Shown here: positions 12,301 to 22,499 of the stretch, one piece after another
Numbering within the stretch: position 1 is the first letter of the stretch
Layout of the letters: each line of letters begins with the position of its first letter
Source: Gordionus sp. m RMFG-2023
Lineage: Eukaryota > Nematomorpha > Gordioida > Chordodea > Parachordodidae
NCBI RefSeq assembly: GCF_954871325.1
Contig: NC_088776.1
Coordinates: forward strand, 48,378,569-48,442,568
DNA: 64,000 bases
Direction: 5' to 3'
The notes under the pieces: model-generated
What the model was told of the DNA's origin: nothing
Seen by the model: the letters and a program-made list of their open reading frames with translations, nothing else
Databases searched by the model: none
Position numbers and translations under genes: made by a program

Positions 12301-12420
12301 AATTTTAGAATAACCCCAAAATAAATATAAATTTTTAAATAAAACCTCATAAGATAGGAAAATTTTGTATTTTACTCATTTCATAATTGTAGAATGCATG
12401 TTATTCATAACTTATTATAA
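9390..12420. mobile_element. Half of a palindromic MITE (copy 2), interrupted by a hAT
   Basis: 9405-9491 (CACAAAACTCTTATCTAGC, then AAGAATAAATTTTTAG and ATTATAAATTACAAATACAAA) and 12261-12400 (AACATATTTTATAAAAATAA, then TGGAAAATTTTAGAATAACCC and ATAAGATAGGAAAATTT) are the two sides of one sequence that lies unbroken at 54183-54420 inside the palindromic MITE at 53893-54511. The hAT at 9492-12260 was inserted between them. Only one arm of the palindrome is recognisable here. Confidence 0.82.
9492..12260 (+). mobile_element. hAT transposon (2.77 kb) with degraded transposase
   Basis: Terminal inverted repeats CAGAGTTGTTAAA at both ends, and a perfect 8-bp target duplication AAAATTAC at 9484-9491 and 12261-12268. 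Both subterminal regions repeat AGTATCTGTATCTAGATA words. Inside, on the plus strand: a BED-like finger near 9990-10080 (KCLPC then HLR), a middle part at 10189-10458 and 10585-10780, and a C-terminal hAT dimerisation region near 11885-11960 (SSAPVERLFSIAKNVF). Possible introns separate the parts. Stops and frame breaks show it is dead, but the perfect target duplication suggests a moderate age. Confidence 0.93.
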
Positions 12421-12779
12421 CATTTTTGATTAAATATATAACCTTTTTGTTTTATGACTATGATTGAAGTTTACCTCCTATTATTTGTTAACTTAGACAT
12501 ATCTTTTTATTTTTTCTATTGTAATTTAATAAAAATTTCTTAAATTTAATTTTATATTTTGTAACTAAGTTATAAATCATTTGGTTTGTTTAAAATTTAA
12601 ATTAGGATGAACATATTTTCAGAATGGTACTTTAATATGTATTCATAAATTTCATATAAATACCAGGAGCTCACCAGTAGAAACATAGGTAAATCAGATA
12701 TTTACCCTTCATTTGATGATAATTTTGAAATTAGACAGATTTAATTCTTATAAACCCCTTACGTCAGACCTATTTTTCT

Positions 12780-12990
12780 AGATCAAAATAAATTATTTGG
12801 GTTTTCATGGGCTTGGGAAATATTTTTCACTATTAATATGGACTTGGACATAGCTTGAGAAACATTTTCCATAATTATTATAGTCTAAGATTCCTGCAAA
12901 TTTTTTAAATATGGGCTAGAAATTGGCCTGAAAATTTCTTTTGAAGACATGGCAAAAACAAGGCCCATGCAACTTTCATATTCTGATTGT
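12780..12990 (+). repeat. Interspersed repeat family Y, copy
   Basis: Carries TTTCATGGGCTTGGGAAATA, then TTAATATGGACTTGGACATA and AAGGCCCATGCAACTTTCAT. Similar words occur at 17920-18050 and 17815-17900. It stops where the tRNA-like head of the LINE begins, so the LINE may have inserted into this repeat. Confidence 0.5.
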
Positions 12991-12996
12991 ATTTTT

Positions 12997-13063
12997 GGTG
13001 GCCTAATGGGTAAGATGTACGATTGGAAACACGAGTATGAACAAAGACGCAGGTTCAATCCTG
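12997..13063 (+). promoter_or_regulatory. tRNA-like Pol III promoter at the 5' end of the LINE
   Basis: An exact A-box pattern (TGGCCTAATGG, 12999-13009) and an exact B-box pattern (GGTTCAATCC, 13052-13061) lie 42 bases apart, a normal spacing for a type 2 Pol III promoter. The bases outside do not form a tRNA acceptor stem. It sits directly upstream of the LINE untranslated region and open frame. It could be an internal promoter of the LINE or a separate tRNA-derived SINE lying next to it. Confidence 0.7.
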
Positions 13064-16000
13064 GTAAGGAACAAAAACTTTCAAAAAAACTTTCAAAGTT
13101 TTTCTTCGATGACTGATGTGTAAAGACATATGGTATGATGAATTTCGGAGCTTAGAGATGACACCCCGGTCACCGACAGGCCTGGACAGCCGGGTGCTAA
13201 GGATACCTGTCCAATAAACAAAATGACAGAAATAAATGGAAATATGAATATGAAAGCTAGGGCGTTCCCTCCATGCGACGCGCAGGGTGTAGACCTCCAT
13301 CCTGTGAAAAATAAAGTAAAGGTCAAAGCAAAGAAGACAAGGTTAGCAAGTTTGAATATTGGGACGCTTAAAGGTAAGACGAGAGAATTGGCATCAATGT
13401 TGAACAAGAGAAAAGTTGATATAGGGTGCATACAAGAGACGAAATGGAAAGGACAGAAGACTTTGATGATTGGAGATGGGTATAAATTGTACTATAATGG
13501 ACTTGTTAGCAATAGGAACAGTGTCGGCATCATCCTCAGCCAAGACCTAACCTCTTCAGTAGTAGAAGTCAACAGGATCTCTGATAGACTAATGAAGATA
13601 AAACTATGCATTGGTCAATCAATACTACACATCCTATCAGTATATGCTCCTCAAACGGGTTGCAAAGAAGAAGAGAAAGATGACTTTAGAGCTATCCTTG
13701 ATGAAGCTGTAATGGAAATCCCTAAGGATGACCTAGTCATAATTGGTGGTGACTTAAATGCCCATGTGGGGAAAGCAAGAGATAGCTACAAAAAGCATCA
13801 TGGTGGTTTTGGATACGGAGAAAGAAATGATGAAGGAGAGCACGTACTGAAATTTGCGCAAGCCTTCGACCTTGCCTTAACCAACACCTACTATAGGAAA
13901 AAAGACAGTCATTTAATAACATATGAAAGTGGTACTAGGAAAACACAGAGAGATTACATGCTAATCTCTCGTAGAAGATTAAAAGATGTAGTAGACTGCA
14001 AAGTCATCCCAGAGAAGATATCGCCGCGCAACACAAGCTACTAATCATGGATTTACAAATCTCAAATAAATCCACTCAAAATAAGATAAAACTGGAACCA
14101 TGCATCAAATGGGGCAAATTAAAAACAATGACAGATGCCTTGCAAACATTGAAACAATAAATTGCTCACAAGTCAGTGAAAAAATCTGGACAGACCTTTC
14201 ATCCAGATTAATAGACACTGCAAAATCGACGCTAGGCTTGACAAGAGGAGGCAACAAATCACACAAAGAACTATGGTGGTGGAATCAAGAGGTACAAACC
14301 ACATACAGGAGAAAAAAGCTCTTTATAAAATATGGTACAAATCCAAAAATGCTGATGACAAGTCAAGATACAAAAAATCCAAGAGATTAGCTACAAAGGC
14401 GGTGGGTAGGGCCAAATCTATGGCATACGATCCAAAGAAGGGCAAAATAAAATATACAGATTAGCCAAACAGCGAGAAAAGAACTCTAGGGATATAAACG
14501 GAGCTCCGAAAGTAATCAAAAATATAGATGGGAAATTGATAATAAAGGAAAAAGAAATAATGAATAGATGGAAAGAATATTTTCAGGAGCTTCTCAACTT
14601 TAATTCCCACATATTGCATCTCGACGAACACTCCCCTTGTCAAAACCTTGTACAACCTATAACAGAACAAGAAATAATCACATGCCTCAAGCATATGAAA
14701 AACAACAAAGCTAGGGGTCCAGACGATATTCAAATAGAAAGCCTTAAAGCACTAGGATATGATGGAATACATCTCCTCACAAATCTGTACAATAAAATAC
14801 TTGGAAATGAAGAGGTTCCCCAAGAATGGAGGCAGAGCTATCTAGTTCCTATCTTCAAAAATAAAGGGGATCCACACAATTGTCAAAATTACAGGGGCAT
14901 AAAACTAATATCACACTGTCTAAAACTATACGAAAAAATAATAGAAAAAAGATTAAGAGATATAATCGAAATAGGAGAGACACAGTTTGGCTTTATGCCT
15001 GGAAGATCAACAACCGATGCTATCCATGCAATTAGGCAAATGAGTGAAAAATACAGGGAAAAGAACAAAAAGCTACACATGGTCTTTCTCGATCTAGAAA
15101 AGGCCTTCGATAGAATCCCAAGAAAACTTATCTGGTGGGCGCTACGCCACAAAAAAGTTCCCGAAAAATATATAAGAATAATACAGGATATGTATATGGG
15201 ACATACAACAAAGGTCCGTAGCACAACAGGTACTTCAGCAGGCTACACAATAGCCGAAGGAGTTCATCAAGGGTCGGCTCTCAGCTCACTTCTCTTCATT
15301 ACAGTAATAGATGTATTAGCACAGTCTATACCTCAAACCCCGTGGAATATGATATTTGCAGATGGTATTGTGATACTTGCCGAAGGATGAAATGAAAGAA
15401 AGGTTAGTGAGTTGGATAAATATCCTAGAAACGCACGGATTAAAAGTAAATAGAGAAAAGACGGAGTATATGGTGATAGGAGGAGATGAAACGGAGAGTA
15501 TTGATATAAATGAATGGCAGATATCCGCAATTGAAAGCTGCAAATATTTGGGCTCCACTATACAAACAAACGGCACAATAGAAAAAGAGATAAAGAATAA
15601 GATTAATCAAGGGTGGTTAAAGTGGAGATCTTTATCTGGAGTGCTATTTGACAAAAGAATCCAACACAAATTAAAGGGAAAAATTTACAGTTCCATAGTA
15701 CAACCAACTATTCTATATAGTTCGGAAACATGGCCAACCAAAGAATCAGACGAGAGAAGTCTACATGGAGATGAGAATGCTGAGGATGATTGCTGGGGAA
15801 ACAAGAAAGGATAAGGTGTGCAGTACAAGAATACTAAATAGTTTAAAGGTAGTGCCCATTAAGACTAAGTTAATGGTAAACAGACTTAGGTGGTATGGGC
15901 ACACAATGAGAAGGCCTATGAACTACATAGGAAATAAAGTTGAAAGTTTGGAAGTGATGGGCAAACGTAAAAGAGGAAGGCCAAAACTTCAATGGGGCCA

Positions 16001-16132
16001 TAAAGTTAGAGCCAATATAAAGAAGTATAAAATAGATAAAAGAGATTGTATGAATAACATAAAGTGGAGAGAGATGTTGAAGGAGCTTACCACCAGAAAA
16101 GGTGAAAGCTAAAGAGAAAAAAAAAAAATTTC
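12997..16132 (+). mobile_element. RTE/CFDP2-like LINE, nearly full length, broken
   Basis: An endonuclease open frame starts at 13223; motifs are LASLNIGTLKGK, CIQETKW, YAPQTG, GGDLNAHVG and QRDYML. The last catalytic His (AQHKLL, near 14025) is reached only in another frame, so a frameshift lies just before the stop at 14042. More coding pieces lie at 14100-14464. The reverse transcriptase runs from 14536 to 15390: KARGPDDI, NYRGIKLIS, FGFMPGRST, VFLDLEKAFDRIP and a mutated FADG where FADD is expected. It continues in two more frames to 16112 with the family tail GKRKRGRPKLQW. A poly-A run ends it at 16120-16132. Several frame breaks show it is inactive. No clear target duplication. Confidence 0.9.
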
Positions 16133-16144
16133 AGTCCTCAACTA

Positions 16145-17370
16145 GTGATGTTAAAATAACTAGTTACAAGTAACTAGTTACATTTTGGCTAAAAAATAAC
16201 TGTAACTAGTTATATTTTTAAAATTGTAACTAGTAACTGTAACTAGTTAAAATTTTTGAAATGTAACTGCCAAAAGTAACTAGTTACTTTTAAATATATA
16301 TCCAAATAATTAATTTTATTTTTAATATGTTGTGATAAATTAATTTTAAATTAAATTTATTAATTTAAAATTTTGTGAAAATGTCTGATTGTTCCCAACA
16401 TTAACACAAATACTTATATGTATGGCAGATGTGCAGGGATTATAATATTGTCAACCTCTAAAGGATACTATATTAGCTAGTATTGAAAAAAGGTAACTAA
16501 AATCAAATAATGATTTATAAATTAATAATATCATGTTATAGGTTTAATAATCTTTATGATAATGACAACATCATTGCTGCAATTCTTCACCCTTTATTTA
16601 AAACTGACTGGCCTTGGATTAGGCAAGAAAGGAAAAAAGCAAAAAAGGAGGAAATTTTAAATTTAATAAATACCTTAATACCTAAAAGTGAATCCCAGAA
16701 GAATGAATCATGCTCAAAACCAACATCACTTGATGTAGTTAGATTTTTTGTCCTAAAGCGCCAAAATATTCTGGATAATGAACTTATAGAAAACTTTATC
16801 AAATCTAATAACAACATTTTTTTTTTATATAACGATTTCCCAAAGTTAAAATTACTCTTTATTAAATATAATGTTGTTCTAACATCAAGTGCTCCCATAG
16901 AGCGCTTATTCAGTCTAGGTAAGCTCATTTTTGGAGATAAACGAGCACGTCTCCTAGATAATAACTTAGAAATTAATTTGTTGTTAAAAGCAAATAAACA
17001 TTTATTAGATTCTAATTTTTATGAAAAATAAATGTTTTTTTTTCAATGCAAATATATACTTTTATATTCGATGTAAATATTCAATTTTGCGATATTTTTT
17101 TATATAAATAAATTATATATTATTTTAAATAACTGATTATACTTTGTTTATCCTAATTTTTTTTATATTAAATAAATGCAGTCAATAAATAAATAATGCG
17201 CATATGAAGGATGTATAAAGTAAGTAACTAGTTACTTTTACTTTTGAAAATAACTGTAACTAATAACTAGTTACTTTTGTAAAAATGTAACTAGTAACTG
17301 TAACTAGTTATGTTTTTGCCAATGTAACTATTAACTGTAACTAGTTATGTTTCAAAAGTAACTTTTATCA
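16145..17370 (+). mobile_element. hAT transposon with TAACTAGTTA subterminal palindromes
   Basis: Both flanks (16145-16300, 17215-17360) are packed with the palindromic word TAACTAGTTA. Between them, the plus strand encodes a hAT C-terminal half. An exon ending LASIEKR (near 16490) is followed by an intron and by 16543-17031, with HPLFKTDWPWI, FLYNDFPKLKLLFIKYN and the dimerisation motif SSAPIERLFSLGKLIF. It is related to the hAT at 9492-12260 (LHPFFKLD, SSAPVERLFSIAK). The N-terminal two thirds are missing, so this is an internally deleted copy. It starts right after the LINE poly-A. Exact ends are uncertain. Confidence 0.85.
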
Positions 17371-18300
17371 AAATTATTATGGTCTTTTGCGGGTTTGAGA
17401 AAACCAAATGTGAGGACCTGGCTTGGGAATTTTTTTTAATACTAGAAATAGGTGTAATATTTAACACAGAATATTTATATGGCCCTCAGGTAAAATCTAA
17501 TTTAAATATATTTTTATTCAAAAAAATAGTATTCACTCTTAGTCTTAATGGGATGGCCTTGGTTGGGATGAGCTGGGTTAAAATAGACTAAAAAATAGAT
17601 ATGGTTTTTAAAGATTTACCTATCTCCATGCCTGGAAAAAAAAATTTTGAAAATTACTATCGGTTGGCCAGGTATGAGAATTTTTTTTTATAAAATTATA
17701 ATGGGTTGGGCTGGGATTGGAAAATATTTTTATAAATTATATTGGGATGGGCTTGGGGAAAATTTTGCAAATTATTATGAGCTTGGACGCTTGAGAATTT
17801 TTTTATTATTAATTATAGGTCAGACATTGGCCCAAAGCAAATTTTTTTGCAGGCCTGTATTGACCTGATCAAAATCCAAGGCCCATGAAAATCTGAATTT
17901 TGATTGTATTTTTAAATTCATTATGATTATTTAAATATTTTATTTTACTTCTTAACTACCAAAATTATTATGATCTTTCATTGGGCTTGGAATAATTTTT
18001 CATAATTAATATGGCTTTGGACTTTGCCTAGGAATTTTTTTTAATATTAAACATTAGGTATAAGTAATCAGTAATATTTAACAAATAATATTGGTATTAT
18101 CAAGTAAATGATTTAAATTTATTTTTACTCAAACCATAGCACTTATTTTAATGGATTGAACCTGGCCTGAAGGGGGGAGGGGGTAAAAAGAATAAAAATT
18201 GGATATTATTTTCAAATAACAGGTAACATCTAGCATAAAAGTAAGAAGAAAATTTTCATTCTTCCTCATTTTTGACGGGCTATCTACTAGTATTATTATA
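17371..18300 (+). repeat. Interspersed repeat family Y, longest copy
   Basis: Repeated words AAAATTATTATGGTC, GGGCTTGGG, GGAATTTTTTTTAATA and TAATATGG recur within the copy and again at 12780-12990. The segment 17375-17480 is repeated in diverged form at 17950-18090 (period near 580 bp). Near 18270-18295, TGACGGGCTATCTACTAG matches the end of the palindromic MITE at 53893-54511, so a piece of that family is also here. No gene. Confidence 0.5.
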
Positions 18301-19789
18301 ATTATATGATGAATTATTTTTATGGTAATACTAATTAAAATAAATTTAAAAAAAATGATGTTACTGTTATTTTAACAATTTTTATAAGTCATCTGGTCTC
18401 CGAACCCTGAACCCCATCTCGAACTCATATTTTAGAAGGTGGGTTTATAGCTCTGTTAAAAACCATTTATAATTTCATTTTTTTAAAATTTACCATTAGT
18501 TCCCAAAAAACTTCCAAGGTCTTCATATGGGCATGAAAATAACCATCTTGAAGGTCATAGTTTATGTTCCTTTTTAAAATTTGGCATGGGGCGGGACAAA
18601 GTCTGAGTTGTTTGATTTCGCCGATCTATACATACAAGTATAGTCCTAGGTCAGGGGAATACCGTTAGATCAAGGTATAAAATTACCACCTGGCCTTTTA
18701 GAACTCTCATTAAGGGGACCAATTGGTTTGAAAGTGGTTTATTTCAGGTTTTAGAATTTTTATTAAATATCACAATATTCAGGTCTTGCTGGAAAATATT
18801 TTTCAAATTTGTTCATCATTCGAAATAGAATTTAGTTATGAAAATGGTTTCAAGGGATAATCATAAATGGGAGAAGTTAATGAATGTTTATTTATACTAT
18901 CTAATTTTTCAATTAGTTATTGGATACTTTGAATCATAATCGATTAAAAAAATAGGTCCAGCTAATGTAGTTTTTTAATATCCTCATCCTTACTTGAGTG
19001 CTAGCACTGCAGATCTGATATGTATATTAAAGAATATGCAAACATATCACAAATGCAAATTATTTAAATATATATCAGATTTGTCAGTATCACGAATACT
19101 TGTTCCTAAGATACAATGTATCTTATAGTTAAATTTTTTAGTAGAGTTCTGCAAAGCCCGGTACTTCCGAAAGGGATGGGTTTGCACGGGGGATTTTTTA
19201 TTGAAAAAAATTTCTCACAATTTATTCTGTTTTTATTGATTTCGCTATTCTGCGATATTTTTTTGGAACATGCTTTTCCCTCAGTGATTAATGATATTTT
19301 CTTGCCTTGTTGATTCAAGAATTTTAGGCATTGGGGAGCGGGATTCACCAACCGTAAAGATTAGATGGATTAAAGATTAAATATACTTCAAACACGTCAA
19401 AGTTCCAATTAGAAGGGAATAAGGTGAGACTTGATAAATCCCTAAGCCTTTTACCGCAGTGGCAAGACGTCAAAAAAGTGCCATCAGGACTTTTTTCATT
19501 CTTATTTAAAAGGTTATTGGATCCAAACAATTGGGAAAACCGACTGACATCAAAATTTGTCAATCAACCTATTAAGATTGCCATAGAAATATTTCATTGA
19601 CTTTAAGACAAGAAAAATATGCATACCAAAATGATTTACCTACTTATTACAGGCAGCACAAATGTCAGAAGGAATATGACAACCAAGCGTAAATGACGAG
19701 GAACCCATCGTTCGTGATTGATTTTTTCCTACTCGGAATCACATCTGGCCATTATAATTTTTTTCAGCGTTTCTAAGTAGTTAACAGTT
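18301..19789. other. Intergenic DNA without recognised gene
   Basis: Two minus-strand open stretches (19563-19345 and 19351-19106) have less biased composition than the surroundings but match no family I know and lack good splice sites. GC-richer patches at 18400-18440 and 18585-18740 (CTCCGAACCCTGAACCCC, GGCATGGGGCGGGACAAAG) resemble subterminal motifs of non-autonomous transposons. Nothing firmer can be said. Confidence 0.35.
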
Positions 19790-20300
19790 AGTAAGATCAG
19801 GAGTAAACAGAATTTTTCAAATGCACACGGAAACATAAGGACTAGGAAGCTCTTTAAAGGATAGTAAAGAAATAGTCAGAATCTTGCAGAACAAATTAAC
19901 TTGATAAATGAGGATTATGAAGAAATCCAAGAGGAAAGGAAACAAGCAATGCCATTAAATTACGAGAGGGAGGTTGAAATACTAGGTCTCCTTGGTAAGT
20001 AGATAAAAGGCAAATGACCAATTAAAATCAGAAAACCTTAGGACTAAAAGAGATTCTCTGAAATTTTTAAATTGGAATTCAAATTTTGAAGAGGAATTAT
20101 ATTGGAAGGCTGGAGAAGAAAATTTAAAAATGTGCAAGAATTTAGGTAGAAAAATATTATTTAATAATGCAAAAAAGATTATGAATGGGAAGATGATGAA
20201 AATTGTTCAGAGGATTATAAAGAGATTGAATCTAGTAATTTGACAAAAAATAATTGAAAAATCAATAAAAGAACCAAAAAGACAGTTTATCATGGAGAAT
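19790..20300 (+). repeat. Unknown interspersed repeat, copy A
   Basis: Shares long stretches with 37680-38250: TTTTTCAAATGCACACGGAAACATAAGGACTAGGAA versus TTTTTCAAATACACATTGAAACATATGTACTAGGAA, then AAATCAGAAAACCTTAGGAC and TATATTGGAAGGC. Both copies lie in the same orientation. One frame in this copy gives a charged segment with [18 protein letters not shown] that is partly kept in the other copy, so the repeat once coded for protein. I cannot name the family. Confidence 0.6.
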
Positions 20301-21149
20301 GATCTTGGGAAAGGAGGCGGATATTGAAGGCATTTCTTAAGTCTAATTTACATAAATCTTTATCAGCCTCATTAATTAAATAAAAAAATACGTGCAACGT
20401 GAGCGGCTACTTCGCAAAAACATCTGAATCCGAAACTTACCTGGGAAGGAAATAGTAGTTCAGTTTATTAATCGACAAAAGAGCGATCGAACAGTTATGG
20501 GTCCAATATCACTGTCTTGTTTTTAATGACAAAAGGAGTGCGCGAAAATAAATAGGAAGTATAAGAGGAATTTCACTTATGAGGATATTATTACATAATT
20601 TGGGCACAAATGTTAGAAAAGGGTCAATAAAACCATTATCAAGGCATTAAATTAATCAAACAAAATAAACCCTGGATCAGTCTAAACCAAAAAATAATTC
20701 TGCTTCAATTAATTTTATTGTGTAATAATTATGCTCAAATTTATGTTTTATAATTTTTTGCAAAATTAGACAATTAATAGTGCCAATTTAATTGATTATA
20801 AAATACGTATCTTTAACTTGAAAATACTAATAATTGATGCTTTTTATCAAATATTCGCTTCTTCCTTGATATTGTATATTATTAAAAAAATCAAATTATA
20901 TTGCTACCATTTTGCAAATATCTCGTGAAAATGTTCATTTGATATTGCACTTCTAAAATTGCGCGCTATTTAATACTAGTGGGCACGTTAAATTAGGCAA
21001 AAAATATTTGTATTTTTCTAAGAATTTAAGGCAAATTTTTTTTATTTTTTTTAAAATAGTATATATTGAAGCATAATCCATTATATTTATATTAAATCAA
21101 ATAGCTATTTAGAAAATTATGTAAAAATTTAAATATATTGCAAAAAATA
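20301..21149. other. Intergenic DNA, nothing recognised
   Basis: AT-rich sequence with short GC-richer patches near 20395-20480. No coding pattern, paired ends or repeat shared with other parts of the window was found. Confidence 0.4.
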
Positions 21150-21400
21150 TATCAATTACATGAAAAATGACGTATATTTTGTAAATAAAGGTTTAAAGTA
21201 ATGAAGGTATATATATCATATAACACTTTTATTGTATCGGGCACCTTTAATTCTAAACGGTGATTTAAACAATCCCAGGGTATCATCGTTAAATTTAGTG
21301 CGCAAAGGCGCTTTGCAACACCAAATTTCTTCCCAGTCATGACACTGGCGCCATCGCTAGCAAAAGAAATGCAACCTATTTTTCATTATTATATTTTACG
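21150..21400 (-). mobile_element. hAT-like transposase fragment (KIAA1586/ZMYM-type)
   Basis: On the minus strand, from about 21385 down to 21180, the reading is ISFASDGASVMTGKKFGVAK then IPWDCLNHRLELKVPDTIK. The DGASVMTGK and NHRLEL motifs are typical of the transposase core of hAT-like proteins annotated as KIAA1586- or ZMYM-like in many invertebrates. Only this part is left; no ends are visible. It lies about 1.1 kb downstream of the cotransporter stop codon. Confidence 0.65.
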
Positions 21401-22499
21401 CTTAAAATTTTGTTTATTAACAAATATGTATTTTAAAAATTACAATCAATATTATAATATAACCCTAGCCATCTCATATAAACTAACCTTAACCTATGAC
21501 ATAAATCACACATTATCAGTAATGCTTCATAGCAGCAAAACTATCCATTTAATTTTATTGGTGGATAGCTTATAGGTTAACTTTACTCCACATCAGACCT
21601 TAGTTCCCATACCTATTCTATGCAAAATAAAACCAAAAATTATATCATGATTTTCAGTCGTAAACCATCAGTTTCATTTTGCCATGGAGGGCTCCCGTCA
21701 CAAGTTATTTAATTTTAATATATGGATTATATTATTAATAACTATTAGGCGAAAACCTAATTCCACACCATGCTTTTGTCCATCCTAGTTAAAGTAAAAT
21801 AAGCCGATATTATGAATGCAAATAATTTTTTTTTTAAAATCATTCAAATTTTATACAATTTTTTATTTTTATTTTAAATTTTATTATTCCAGTAAAAGGT
21901 TTTCTAGGTTTATTGTAATCTAAGATATAAAAAAACCTTTACATCTAAGATAGATGTTTCCGACATTTTTAGCAAGATACTAGCATGTTTTTTTTGTACA
22001 ATACTAACATAATGTGACTCGCATTCAATCGACTAGAAAATAAATTTCATTCAATTGATATTGTTTAGGGGTCTTTTTTTTAACTAAATATAGACAGATA
22101 AGATTTGATGGCATAATATATATTATGTTTAAAAAAGAATAATAAAAACTTAAATCTGTACATTTTTTTTCAAGTGTATATGTAATATATATATTTAGGT
22201 AATATAATTTTAAAAACGAATTTACCTTAAAAAAAATATTTTTGACTGATTGTAAATTTTTACAATGATAAATGACAAGAAATTTTGTTGAAAAAAAGGT
22301 AATGCGATAATTAAAAAAAATTGACTAGGCGAATAAAATAGATAGTAAAATAAACTGTAATAATGAGATTTAAAAGATAATAATATTAACAATAAATTTG
22401 TCGTATATTAAATTTATAATTTAAGAAAGAAAAAAAAAATCGAAATAATTTTGGCAACGCGTTAAATTAAAAATAATGTATTGGTTGTGCAAACTGATA
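21401..22499. other. Downstream flank of the cotransporter gene
   Basis: AT-rich DNA that should contain the 3' untranslated region of the SLC12 gene (minus strand, below 22500). No AATAAA on the minus strand was found within about 200 bases, so the poly-A site is unknown. No other gene pattern. Confidence 0.4.
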
